Shown here piece after piece: positions 32,582 to 40,773 of a stretch of 64,000 nt of DNA. The number at the start of each line of letters is the position of its first letter. Position 1 is the stretch's first letter. The notes below the pieces were generated by a model. It was not told where the DNA came from and did not search any database. It was given only the letters and a program-made list of their open reading frames with translations. Location: assembly GCA_002748355.1 (NCBI GenBank), contig PDSF01000051.1, positions 1-64,000 on the forward strand. The letters are read 5' to 3'. This stretch comes from Planctomycetota bacterium. Lineage in GTDB: Bacteria; Planctomycetota; UBA1135; GCA-002748355. The position numbers and the translations under genes are program-made.

Positions 32582-34835
32582 GTTTCTGTCTCGCTCCCTC
32601 GCTGGGCCTCAGTGCTCGATACTGCTCGCGCTTCTTTCCTGCAGCACTGGGGCCAGCAGCGGAACGGGCGGAGCTTCGGCTTCAGAGCTGGCTCCGGACG
32701 CGGAGCTGGCTCAGGGCCAGGGGCAAGCTCAGGATGTGGAGGCGGCCGCGGCGCCCGCTCCCCAGCCTCGGCAGCTGCCGCCGCCGCGCCTGCCCTTCCA
32801 GGCGCTTCTCTGGCGGCACCAAGGGCCGCAGCTCGACGCGGCTTTTGCGGCCGCTGTCCACAAGTCCGGGCTCACCGGTATCTGCATCGACCAGGGAGAG
32901 GATCCTCGCAAGGCGCAAGAGCTGGGCCTGCGCTTCTACCTGGACCACGCTGCCGGCAAGGGCATCCTGCATTTGCGTGAACAGGCCTGGCGCCGCATCT
33001 TCGAGCGATACGAGAAATCCCGTTCGGCCCTCGACCTGCAGCGGCCGATGCCGCTCTCGAAGGCGAGCACCCTCGCCGAGCTGCATCGACTGGTTGAGGA
33101 GCGAGTGTCGCGGGCCGGCCCCTTGGCGCCTTTGGCGATCTCTCTCGATGACGAGATCTCGACGACTCGGCTGGCCAACCCCCTCGACTTTTGCTTTGCG
33201 CCCGAGAGCTTGACTGCCTTCCGCACTTGGCTGCAACGGCGCTACGGAACGCTAGAGAAGCTTGAGGAGTATTGGGGACGTGAGATCCCGAGTTGGTCGC
33301 AGCTCTTGCCACCGACAACGGACCAGGTTCGGATGCGCGAGCTGTATCAGCGTCGTTGGCCGCGCAACCTCTGCGACTGGAACGACCATCGCGCCTTCAT
33401 GGATTGGCAGTTGGCCTCGGTTCTTAGCCGTCTCTGCGAGCAGTCGCGAGAGCTTGCTCCGGGGGTGCCGGTGGGTTTCGAAGGCGGCCAAGCTCCCTCG
33501 GCCTTTGGCGGCTTCGACTACGCGCGCTTGCTAGATCAGGTCGACTTCATCGAGCCCTACGACATCGGCGGCACGCGGATGCTGGTGCGCTCCTTCGCCA
33601 AGCGCGGCACCCTGCACTACGAGACCCTGTTCCCGGCCAATGAGAAGACGCCGGCGCAGCTCAGCGTTGCCAAGCTCTATGAGGCTCTGGCCCATGGCCT
33701 GAATGGGGTGATCGTCTGGAGTTCTGGCCTGTTCTTTGGCGGGGAGAATGCTGCCCGGCTCAGCAGCTACGGTCAGCTGCTTGCGGCCGAGCTGCCGCGT
33801 GTCACTTCGCAGCGGGCGGCCGAACTCGCCGGGGCGCCGCTTTATCCGGGCAGCATTGCCATCCTTGAGAGCCAGGAGAGCGTGCGCCTGCACTGGATGC
33901 TCGATTCGGCGAAGGACCGCAGCACCTGGCTGCGCCGCTTCGGCAGCTACGAGGCCAAGCACTCCAGCTCCCAAGCTGCCAGGCTTTCTTGGATTCGGCT
34001 GCTGCAGGATGGCGGCTACGCCTTCCGCTTCGTCAGTCCGCGGCAGCTGATTGCCGGTGACTTTGGGAAGGGGCCGGCGCCGCGTGTGCTGATCCTCCCT
34101 TCGACTTTGGCGCTCTCCGAAGCGGCGCTGCGATCGATTACCCGCTTTGCCAGCCTCGGCGGCTTGGTGATCGCCGACGAAGTGCCGGGCCGCTACGACG
34201 AGTCGCTTCGCTTGCGAGACTTGTCGCCGCTCGATGCCTTCTTCGGCGTCGTGCGCAATGGGGCTCGGCGCTATTTGCGGGAAGGGCGTTGCTTGGAGCA
34301 TGCTCCTAAGGCTCCGTCTGGCTTGCCCTTGATCGAGACGGGCTTGCAGCCCCTTGGCTTGACTGCTTGCGAGCGGGTCGGCGAGGACGCCTGCCACTTC
34401 GAGCGCGGTTTTGGCGAGGGTAAGGCTGTCCTGCTCAACGTCGAGGTCAGTCGCTACTGGCAACTGCGGCTCCAAGAGGAGAAGCGCGGCTTCGTTAAGG
34501 CGCGAGAACTACGCCGCCGTCTCCGCTCCTTGCTTGAGCAACACCGAGTGCTTCCGGTCGCCCTGGCCCAGGTCGAGGGCTACCCGACGATTCTCCAGCG
34601 GCAGTTGCTGGGAGAGGGGCGACGCAAAATCCTCGTCGTGCGCGCCAATTGCTTGGAGAACCCGGCGCTCTTTCAGAAGCTCGTCGAAGAGGGGCCGCGC
34701 CCCATGAAGCTGACCCTGCCGATTCCGGCGCAGGTCTACGATCTGTGGACCGGCCGCCGCATCGGCGTCGGCGACCAGATCCAGACAAGCCTGGATCCGT
34801 TGCGGGGTAGCTTCTTCGTGGTGGAGGCGCTTTGA
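32574..34835 (+). CDS. Lipoprotein with GH42-like beta-galactosidase domains
   Basis: A 753-residue protein with a lipobox LLSC (Cys23) and an Ala/Pro/Gln-rich linker to about residue 75. The TIM-barrel part resembles GH42: SLDDEIST (190-197; Glu194 is the expected acid/base position), then FRTWLQRRYGTLEKLEEYWGR, and HYETLFPANE with a Glu at the expected nucleophile region. From about 440 a Rossmann-like domain (PRVLILPSTLALSEAALRSI, GGLVIADEVPG) corresponds to the GH42 trimerisation domain. The GH42 NE motif is here DDE, so substrate and activity are open. Its ATG overlaps the regulator stop and its stop overlaps the LpxH start, giving a tightly coupled three-gene chain. Confidence 0.8.
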   Translation: MFEFLSRSLAGPQCSILLALLSCSTGASSGTGGASASELAPDAELAQGQGQAQDVEAAAAPAPQPRQLPPPRLPFQALLWRHQGPQLDAAFAAAVHKSGLTGICIDQGEDPRKAQELGLRFYLDHAAGKGILHLREQAWRRIFERYEKSRSALDLQRPMPLSKASTLAELHRLVEERVSRAGPLAPLAISLDDEISTTRLANPLDFCFAPESLTAFRTWLQRRYGTLEKLEEYWGREIPSWSQLLPPTTDQVRMRELYQRRWPRNLCDWNDHRAFMDWQLASVLSRLCEQSRELAPGVPVGFEGGQAPSAFGGFDYARLLDQVDFIEPYDIGGTRMLVRSFAKRGTLHYETLFPANEKTPAQLSVAKLYEALAHGLNGVIVWSSGLFFGGENAARLSSYGQLLAAELPRVTSQRAAELAGAPLYPGSIAILESQESVRLHWMLDSAKDRSTWLRRFGSYEAKHSSSQAARLSWIRLLQDGGYAFRFVSPRQLIAGDFGKGPAPRVLILPSTLALSEAALRSITRFASLGGLVIADEVPGRYDESLRLRDLSPLDAFFGVVRNGARRYLREGRCLEHAPKAPSGLPLIETGLQPLGLTACERVGEDACHFERGFGEGKAVLLNVEVSRYWQLRLQEEKRGFVKARELRRRLRSLLEQHRVLPVALAQVEGYPTILQRQLLGEGRRKILVVRANCLENPALFQKLVEEGPRPMKLTLPIPAQVYDLWTGRRIGVGDQIQTSLDPLRGSFFVVEAL

Positions 34836-35689
34836 ACGCTTCCCGGCCTCCCGAGCTGCCCTTGGGGCCGCCGCTGACTCCTGTGCTGGGGACACCGCTC
34901 TTCTCCGTCGATTTGCGGGCTGACCCAGAGCTATGGCTGCTCAGCGATCTGCATTTGCATCCAGGGGATACTGCCAGCTTCGAGGCCTTCGATGCCTGGC
35001 TCGATGCCGTTCCCGCTGGGGCGCCGGTGCTGATCCTCGGCGACCTCTTCGAATACTGGTGCAGCGACAAGCAAAGTCGCGATCCCAGGTGGCGGCCCCT
35101 GCTCGACCTGCTGCGCCGACATGTTGAGCGTGGTTTGCGGATCTGGATCCTGCACGGTAACCGCGATTTCCTGCTCGGCAGCAAGTTCGAGCGGGCGACG
35201 GGCGCCGTCGTTGTTCCTGGCGGCCTCCTGGTCCAGAGGCCTGGCGACATGCAGCTGCTCTGTCTGCACGGGGACGAACTCTGTCTGAATGACCAGGCCT
35301 ACCAGAAGGCGAAGCGGCGTTTGCGTTCCTGGTGGATGCGTCTCTTGAGCCGCTTGCTGCCCTACGCCCTCAGCAAGCGCATCGCGGGTGGGCTCCGTGA
35401 GCACAGCGGCAAGGCGATCTCGGCCAAAGAGCCGCTGTCGATGCGGCCTAGCCAACGGGCCTTTCGCGAACTGCTGGCGTTGCCGGCCCAGGAACTGATC
35501 TTTGGGCACATCCACCGAGCCGGGCACGGCCTGTGGCCGGAAGACCCCAAGGCCCGCCGCTATCTCATCCTGCCTGCTTTCGAAGCCGAGGCCGCTGGCC
35601 ACGCTCGCCAATCCAGCAGCCAGCCGATCCGCTACTGGAGCCAGGGCCAAGAGCAGCCCTGGCCCGAGGATGAGGAACTCGGCGCCTGA
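34832..35689 (+). CDS. lpxH: UDP-2,3-diacylglucosamine hydrolase-like phosphoesterase
   Basis: A 285-residue calcineurin-type metallophosphoesterase matching LpxH, which releases lipid X from UDP-2,3-diacylglucosamine in lipid A synthesis at the membrane face. All metal motifs are present in order: LLSDLHLH, LGDLFEYW, LHGNRDFLLG, CLHGDELC and FGHIHRAG. A TTG start overlaps the preceding stop; a start further in is possible because the phosphoesterase domain begins only about residue 34. Length is slightly above the usual 240 because of N- and C-terminal extensions. LpxH implies a conventional lipid A pathway. lpxA, lpxB and lpxC are not in this window. Confidence 0.85.
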   Translation: MNASRPPELPLGPPLTPVLGTPLFSVDLRADPELWLLSDLHLHPGDTASFEAFDAWLDAVPAGAPVLILGDLFEYWCSDKQSRDPRWRPLLDLLRRHVERGLRIWILHGNRDFLLGSKFERATGAVVVPGGLLVQRPGDMQLLCLHGDELCLNDQAYQKAKRRLRSWWMRLLSRLLPYALSKRIAGGLREHSGKAISAKEPLSMRPSQRAFRELLALPAQELIFGHIHRAGHGLWPEDPKARRYLILPAFEAEAAGHARQSSSQPIRYWSQGQEQPWPEDEELGA

Positions 35690-35737
35690 GGGCCTCGCGC
35701 CGGTTTACGAAGTCTGGAGCTTCCTCTCGCGCCGCGG

Positions 35738-37075
35738 CTAGTCGAGGCGCAGCGGTTTTGCGTCGCCGGTCTCGGCGAAGGCTTGCATCTGCTCGTGCAC
35801 TTGGAAGGCGCGGGCGATGCACTGGTCGGAGTTGTGGTATTCGTAGCGGCCGAAGCGTCCGACGGTGACGATTCCGGATTCGTCGAACCACTTGCGCACG
35901 CGGGCGATGCGCTCGTTGAATTCAAGGTCCTGGTCGATGTAGGCGAAGCGGGTGATCTTTGGCTGGGTGATGACCAGGTCCGAGCGGCGCAGGAGCTTTT
36001 GGCCTTCGAGTGCTTGCGCCAGCCCATCGAGGAAGGCCTGATCCACGCTGATCTGGCCGCGGAAGGTGAGTTCGGCCATGTAGCTGACGTGCCCCTCAGG
36101 CGCGTTCTTGGGGCTGTAGTTGCTGAAGAAGGTGACGCGGTTGGCTGGGCCCTGGTCGACGAAGGGCAGGTAGATCCACGACAGGTCCGGCAGTTCCTTG
36201 TCCGACTTGAGTCCGAAGAGCACGTTGACCAGGGAGATCGGTTCGAGCTTGGCGATGTCCGCACGCAGCCACTGCGGCAGCTCTTCGATCGCGTCCTGGA
36301 TCAGCGGTAGCGGTACCGTATTGATCACCCGGTCGAAGTCCTCGTCGTTGACGCGCCAGGCTTCGCCCTTGCGCACGACGCTCGTGGCGGGGCTGCTTAG
36401 GCGGATGCTGTCCCGAATGCTGCTGGCGATACCGTCAGGGAGGGCTTGGAAGCCCTTGTGGAGGGGGAACCAGAAGAAGGCCTGGTGGGTGTAGCCCTGG
36501 GTGTCGATGCCGACCGCCGCCTTCAAGATGTCGTCGATGGGGGCGTCGGGCACCCGCCCAGCGACCCAGCTCGAGGACATGCGCCGTAGGTCGCAGCTCC
36601 AGATCTTCTCGTTGTAGGGGACCATGAAGTGCTCGGCGAAGCCGCTCCCCATCTTCCACTGGATCCAGTCGTAGAAGTTCTCGGGGCAAGGCTCGCCGTT
36701 CTTGCGGCGTTCCACCGACTCCAAATAGCCCTTGAGGCAGTCGAACTTGGCTTCCGGGGTCAAGTGCCCGACGCCGTTCTCGAAGGGGTAGGGGACGTAG
36801 CGGTGCTCGTGCCAGAGGATGCGAGTGTTGCGGTTCTTCTGCACCAGCTGCTCGCGGCCGACGCGATCGAGCATCCAGTCGAGGATGCGCTTGTCCTTGG
36901 AGAAGAGGATGTGGCCGCCGACATGGTCGAAGGTGAAGCCGTCGTGCTCCGAGGAGCGGCAAAGGCCGCCTAGTTGCGACGAACTCTCGAAGATGCTTAC
37001 GTCATGACCGTCTTCTCGGAGAAGGCGGCCAAGCGTGAGGCCGGTGACACCAGCGCCTAGGATCGCGAACTTCAC
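35738..37075 (-). CDS. FAD-dependent UDP-galactopyranose mutase-like protein
   Basis: A 445-residue flavoprotein. GTG 37075 is chosen because the dinucleotide-binding fold KFAILGAGVTGLTLGRLL begins there; the much longer frame upstream has no domain content. Hallmarks include FESSSQLGGLCRS, FDHVGGHILFS, the PYNEKIWSCDL motif and the C-terminal GRFGRYEYHNSDQCIARAF, which is like the end motif of UDP-galactopyranose mutase (Glf). Related enzymes also act as protoporphyrinogen-oxidase-like oxidoreductases, so the exact reaction is uncertain; sugar nucleotide isomerisation for a surface glycan is favoured. It is convergent with lpxH with 48 bp between stops. Confidence 0.83.
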   Translation of the reverse strand: MKFAILGAGVTGLTLGRLLREDGHDVSIFESSSQLGGLCRSSEHDGFTFDHVGGHILFSKDKRILDWMLDRVGREQLVQKNRNTRILWHEHRYVPYPFENGVGHLTPEAKFDCLKGYLESVERRKNGEPCPENFYDWIQWKMGSGFAEHFMVPYNEKIWSCDLRRMSSSWVAGRVPDAPIDDILKAAVGIDTQGYTHQAFFWFPLHKGFQALPDGIASSIRDSIRLSSPATSVVRKGEAWRVNDEDFDRVINTVPLPLIQDAIEELPQWLRADIAKLEPISLVNVLFGLKSDKELPDLSWIYLPFVDQGPANRVTFFSNYSPKNAPEGHVSYMAELTFRGQISVDQAFLDGLAQALEGQKLLRRSDLVITQPKITRFAYIDQDLEFNERIARVRKWFDESGIVTVGRFGRYEYHNSDQCIARAFQVHEQMQAFAETGDAKPLRLD

Positions 37076-37237
37076 AGGATGATTTGTGGGGCTACGAGAA
37101 GCGGGACGGGGAGCAGTTGAGCCGAGAAGTCTACCAAGCCGCTTCCCGAGTCGCGCGGCACTAAGGCCGCGCTCTTGGCGCCCCCCATGACAAGGGCAGC
37201 GCCTGTTCGAATTCGCGGGCATCGAGAGCTTCCTTCC

Positions 37238-38239
37238 ATGACCTACTACTGGGCCAGGCAAACCACGAAAACGGGGACGCTGATGCTGGGCGGCATCTTG
37301 CTCGGGCTTTGGGTGCTCACGGGCGTAGCTGCGCCGCAGGAGCCGATTGCCCGGCCACTTCGCATCTTTTTCCGCGGAAGCCATGCGCAGACGGAGAGCT
37401 TTCGTGCCGCCTTGGCCGAGCACTGCGCTAGGGAAGGCCTCGACTTCGGGCGCAGCTTTTCCCTGCGCTCGCATCGGCTTGGAGGAGAAGAACGCCTGCC
37501 TCCAGCGGGCCACTGGGACCTTGCTATTGGCTACTCCTGGCACACTGTGGCCTCGCGGCGCGAGGAGCTGCAGCCGCTTCCGGGGCAGAGCCCCGAGCAC
37601 CCGGCCCGGCTGTTGCGTCTGCTGCCCTACGTCGTGGCGCCGGCTACGACAGGGCGCTTGCAATCGCTGGAAGAGCTTCCTCCCGGCGACAGTGAGGCGG
37701 AGCTCGCCCCCGATCCGGTGGCCGAGCACCCCTTCGGCATTGCCCTGGCGCAGCTGCGCAGCGCCGGGCAGCTGCAGAGCCTGAAGCGACTGCTGGCTGG
37801 CTTCTCCCGGCATCATCTTTTGAAGAGCGAAGCCATCCGGCGGCAGCGGCCGGGCAAGGGCGCTTGGCTCTGCTTCCTCGCCCAGCAGGGCGATGTGCTG
37901 CCGCCCAAGGCTCGGCTCTACGGCGCTCGCTACTACGCACTCTTGGCAAAGGGCGCCCACAAGCCGCAGCTGGCCGCGGTCGCGCTGCGGCTCTTCCTTG
38001 CCGATCCTGGGGCGCGAAACATCGGCTTGGCGCCAGAGCCCAGCCTCGCTGTTCGCTTTGCCCCGGCCCCAAGCCGGCAAGAGATTGCCTCGGTCCTGGG
38101 GAGCAGGCCCCAAGCTCAGGCTCCTGAAGGGGAACGGCCACCGAGCTCTGACAGCGTTGAGTTCCTGCTGCTATTGGGCTTTGGATCTCTCTTTGTGGTT
38201 TTGGTGCTACGCAGCCATCGAAAGCTGCGGCGGGCCTGA
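37238..38239 (+). CDS. Exported protein with solute-binding-like domain and C-terminal helix
   Basis: A 334-residue protein not assigned to a family. ATG 37238 is used; ATG 37283 would give a more compact signal peptide and is a fair alternative, with a weak GGGGA upstream. After the signal (LLGLWVLTGVAAPQ) the mature part begins PLRIFFRGSHAQTESFRAALAEHC, and WDLAIGYSWHT, LLPYVVAP, AEHPFGIALAQL and YGARYYALL have the strand-helix rhythm of type-2 periplasmic binding proteins (ModA-like). A Pro/Glu linker and a transmembrane helix (VEFLLLLGFGSLFVVLVL) end the protein, so it would be membrane-tethered. No transporter genes are adjacent. Confidence 0.7.
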   Translation: MTYYWARQTTKTGTLMLGGILLGLWVLTGVAAPQEPIARPLRIFFRGSHAQTESFRAALAEHCAREGLDFGRSFSLRSHRLGGEERLPPAGHWDLAIGYSWHTVASRREELQPLPGQSPEHPARLLRLLPYVVAPATTGRLQSLEELPPGDSEAELAPDPVAEHPFGIALAQLRSAGQLQSLKRLLAGFSRHHLLKSEAIRRQRPGKGAWLCFLAQQGDVLPPKARLYGARYYALLAKGAHKPQLAAVALRLFLADPGARNIGLAPEPSLAVRFAPAPSRQEIASVLGSRPQAQAPEGERPPSSDSVEFLLLLGFGSLFVVLVLRSHRKLRRA

Positions 38240-38264
38240 TCCTGGGCGCGAAGCTGCCGAGGCG

Positions 38265-39239
38265 TTAGCGGATTCGCAGCAGCTGCGCTCGCCAGGGGCC
38301 CTGGGCATCTGCTCCCAGCTCCCCCAGAAAGCGGCGGCCGTCCTGGTAGTAGCCAGCGGTCTCCTTCAGCCCTGGGTGCCGGGCGGCGAAGAAAGCGTTG
38401 ATCTGGGCAATGAGCAGCTCGCGCACGTACTTCGCTAGGCAAGAGGCCGCGGCGCAGGGGAAGGCGAAGGCTTCGGCGTTCTCGCTGAAGATCAGTTCGG
38501 CGCCACGAAAGACGCGGTAGCGGGAGCGCTCCTTGCGTTCTTCCAGGATCTCGAAGCCGCGCTGTGGCCAGGCCCGTCGCAGCAGCGGCAGGTAATGCGC
38601 CCGCCCGCCGTGCCGGTCGACGACGATTCGGCGCTGGCTCGGGCCCTGTTCACTGGGCTGGGCGTCCAGGTTGATACCGATCACCGGTAGGCTCGCGTCG
38701 AAGTGAGCCAGGCTCTTGTTGTCGTGCCGCTCGATCAGGCGATTGAAGGCCATGACGTGGACGCTGTGGAAGGCCACGGCGCGCAGCGAGACCTCGGCGC
38801 GGCGCAGGCAGCGCTCCGCCTGGTGCAGCTCGAGCTCGAGGGTGGGGGCCTCGTTCCACATCGGTAGCGGCACGTCCGCCGCATCACTGTACCAGGGATA
38901 GTCCAGCCACCACTCTTGGGCGCCATGCACATCGAGGCGCAAGAGTTCGGCCAGGTTGCTGGGTATGGCTCCGTGCCGTGCGGCCAGGAAGCAGAGGGCG
39001 CTGCGTTCGAGCTGGGCGCGGCCACTCTTGCCGGTCTTGACCTTCTTGCTGTCGTCGACCCGGATCCGCCGGTCCTTGCGAGATGTAGCTTTCCGGCAAA
39101 AGCCCGCATCGAGCAGGTCCCAGGGGTTCTGGCCGCTGGGTCCCTCCATCAGGACCCCGGCGACGACAAGGGGGCCGAGCAGGGGGCCTAGCCCAGCCTC
39201 GTCGATCCCTCCTAGCAGTGCTCGCGCTTCGGATTCCAA
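38265..39239 (-). CDS. Divergent, enlarged RNase HII
   Basis: A 324-residue protein. TTG 39239 is chosen because CGGGAG lies 6 bases upstream and the domain follows at once: GIDEAGLGPLLGPLVVAGV (about 11-29), the RNase HII opening with Asp13/Glu14. DDSKKVK, VVDRHGGRAHYLPLL (third acidic residue) and a late AAASCLAKYVRELLIAQ follow. In the canonical enzyme the last stretch reads A-K-x-x-R-D, so the fourth catalytic Asp appears to be Glu here. The usual RNase HII is about 200 residues; this one has insertions, mainly between residues 85 and 200. The predicted role is removal of ribonucleotides from DNA, but activity needs testing. It is convergent with the exported protein, 25 bp between stops. 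Confidence 0.78.
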   Translation of the reverse strand: MESEARALLGGIDEAGLGPLLGPLVVAGVLMEGPSGQNPWDLLDAGFCRKATSRKDRRIRVDDSKKVKTGKSGRAQLERSALCFLAARHGAIPSNLAELLRLDVHGAQEWWLDYPWYSDAADVPLPMWNEAPTLELELHQAERCLRRAEVSLRAVAFHSVHVMAFNRLIERHDNKSLAHFDASLPVIGINLDAQPSEQGPSQRRIVVDRHGGRAHYLPLLRRAWPQRGFEILEERKERSRYRVFRGAELIFSENAEAFAFPCAAASCLAKYVRELLIAQINAFFAARHPGLKETAGYYQDGRRFLGELGADAQGPWRAQLLRIR

Positions 39240-39317
39240 GCTCAACTCCCGTGGCCGATCTGGCCGATCAGTGCCGGAGAATAGAGGTCCCGGGCGACGC
39301 CGACCAAGGAGCAGCCG

Positions 39318-39701
39318 ATGAACATCCTCGTCCTCGTGCGCAACAAGCCGATTCGTGACCAGGTCGTTGTCGGGCTGCAAAACTTTCCCGAGATCACGGT
39401 CGAGATTGCCGAGGGCTTCTCCGGGCTGAATCGGACCCATCAGAAGCGCTTCGACGCGGTGGTCATCGGTTGCACTGATGAAGAGCCGGAAGGGATTCAG
39501 CTGGTGGAGCGCTTTCGCAGCCACGACGAGAGGACGGAGCTGGTGGTCGTGGCCGAGGCCAAGAAGGCCAAGGTGCTGATCAGCCAGCGTTCCCGCTTCG
39601 ACATCACCTCAGTGCTGCAGGACCCGCTGGATCCCGAGGATTTCTTCCGGGTTGTCGCCCGGCTGAGGCGCAACGACTCGGCACCCGCCGGGCGGATCTG
39701 A
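39318..39701 (+). CDS. Stand-alone receiver-like protein lacking the phospho-acceptor Asp
   Basis: A 127-residue protein with the beta-alpha rhythm of a response-regulator receiver: MNILVLVRNKPIRDQVVVGL, FDAVVIGCTDEEPEGIQLVERF, ELVVVAEA and a final DPLDPEDFFRVVARL. At the end of strand 3, where the phosphorylated Asp is expected, it reads VVIGCTDEE, and the conserved Lys of strand 5 is Asp (LQDPLDP in place of K-P-F). It is therefore a pseudo-receiver that probably works through protein contacts. There are 78 bp between this start and the divergent RNase HII start. Pus10 follows 58 bp downstream on the same strand. Confidence 0.75.
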   Translation: MNILVLVRNKPIRDQVVVGLQNFPEITVEIAEGFSGLNRTHQKRFDAVVIGCTDEEPEGIQLVERFRSHDERTELVVVAEAKKAKVLISQRSRFDITSVLQDPLDPEDFFRVVARLRRNDSAPAGRI

Positions 39702-39759
39702 GAAAAGCCGCCAAGGCGGCCCTTCCTTCGCCTGGCCAGAGTCGCGACACTCCTCGCAA

Positions 39760-40773
39760 ATGTCCGACTCTCAGCCCCGCCAAGCCCAGCCCCGCACCCG
39801 CCTCTTCTTTGAAGGGCGTTACCGCAAACTCGTGCGTGGGCTCCCGCAGACCATTTTCTACTGCCCCCGCTGCAAAGGGCGTGGCTGCCGCAACTGTGGG
39901 CGCTTCGGCAAGCTCACCAAAGACTCGGTGCAAGAGCTGATCGCGCGCAAGATCCTCAGCTGGTTTCGGGCCCGCAAGGGCAAGTTCCACGGCGCTGGGC
40001 GCGAGGACCTGGACGTGCGCATGCTGGGGCAGGGCCGCCCCTTCGTCTTCGAGGTCCTGGGTCCAAAGCGTGGCGATGTGGATCTCGGCGAGCTCCGCGA
40101 TGCGATCAACCGCTATGCCGAGGGCCGCATCGAGATCACCGCCCTGCGTCCAGTGCCGCGGCAGCGCGTCGCCCAGATCAAAGAAACCCGCTCGCGCAAG
40201 ATCTACGCCGCCCTCGTCGCCCTCGCGGGCGGGAGCGATGCCGATCCAAAGTTCGCCACTCGGGTCGCTGAGCTTGTCGGCCGCAGCATCGAACTCACCC
40301 AGCGTACCCCGCAGCGGGTTGCTCACCGTCGTGCCGACATCGATCGCAAGCGCGAGGTCTTGATCCTGGATGCACACTTCGAGGAGCCAGAGCGGCTTCG
40401 CATCGAGATCGATTGCCAGCATGGCACCTACGTCAAGGAGTGGGTCAGCGGTGAGCAGGGCAGAACTCAGCCCAGCCTCGCGGACTTGCTCGGCTGCGCT
40501 ACGGCCTGTGTGGCGCTCGATGTCCTCGAAGTGCCGGGACCCTTTCCCGAGATCGAGGGTGCGAGAGAAGGGGGCCAAGCCGCGCCATCCTTCGAAAACC
40601 CCTTGTCCGATCCGCTCTCGCCCGCGCTGGCTGAGGACCCTTGGGGACTGCTGCCAGAGAATCGCGAACCCGAACCGATGGGAGGGCAGCTGGCGGAGAA
40701 GAAGCCGGCCAGCTCAGCGCCGCAGGAAGAACAGCCCGGCGGCGAGGAGCAGGAAGGTGAAGGGCAGCCATAG
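39760..40773 (+). CDS. pus10: tRNA pseudouridine synthase Pus10-like
   Basis: A 337-residue protein matching the catalytic part of Pus10, the archaeal/eukaryotic enzyme that makes pseudouridine 54/55 in the tRNA T-arm. The order of motifs is FFEGRYRKLVRGLPQT (16-31), a zinc-knuckle-like C-x2-C-x4-C-x2-C (Cys35, 38, 43, 46) as in archaeal forms, DSVQELIARKIL, KFHGAGREDLDVRMLG (75-90) containing the catalytic Asp, GRPFVFEVLGPKR, and the C-terminal HGTYVKEWVSGEQGRTQPSLADLLG and LDVLEV. The usual N-terminal THUMP-containing region is missing: the protein begins directly at the catalytic domain. About 75 disordered acidic residues are added at the C-terminus. Bacteria normally use TruB for Psi55, so its presence is notable. 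The 3' end overlaps the convergent membrane protein gene by 60 bp. Confidence 0.9.
   Translation: MSDSQPRQAQPRTRLFFEGRYRKLVRGLPQTIFYCPRCKGRGCRNCGRFGKLTKDSVQELIARKILSWFRARKGKFHGAGREDLDVRMLGQGRPFVFEVLGPKRGDVDLGELRDAINRYAEGRIEITALRPVPRQRVAQIKETRSRKIYAALVALAGGSDADPKFATRVAELVGRSIELTQRTPQRVAHRRADIDRKREVLILDAHFEEPERLRIEIDCQHGTYVKEWVSGEQGRTQPSLADLLGCATACVALDVLEVPGPFPEIEGAREGGQAAPSFENPLSDPLSPALAEDPWGLLPENREPEPMGGQLAEKKPASSAPQEEQPGGEEQEGEGQP

Noticed and set aside
37195..37225. A tRNA T-loop-like GTTCGAATTC
   Set aside because: No acceptor stem, D-arm or anticodon arm can be drawn around it; it is inside an ordinary intergenic/promoter stretch.
35738..38113. A 791-residue fusion of the UGM-like protein with a long N-terminal extension
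   Set aside because: The FAD-binding fold starts exactly at GTG 37075; the extension is antisense to the exported protein gene at 37238 and has no domain content.
38240..39524. A longer RNase HII starting upstream of 39239
   Set aside because: The extension would overlap the divergent receiver-like gene and contains no conserved sequence; TTG 39239 has a good Shine-Dalgarno directly before the catalytic motif.
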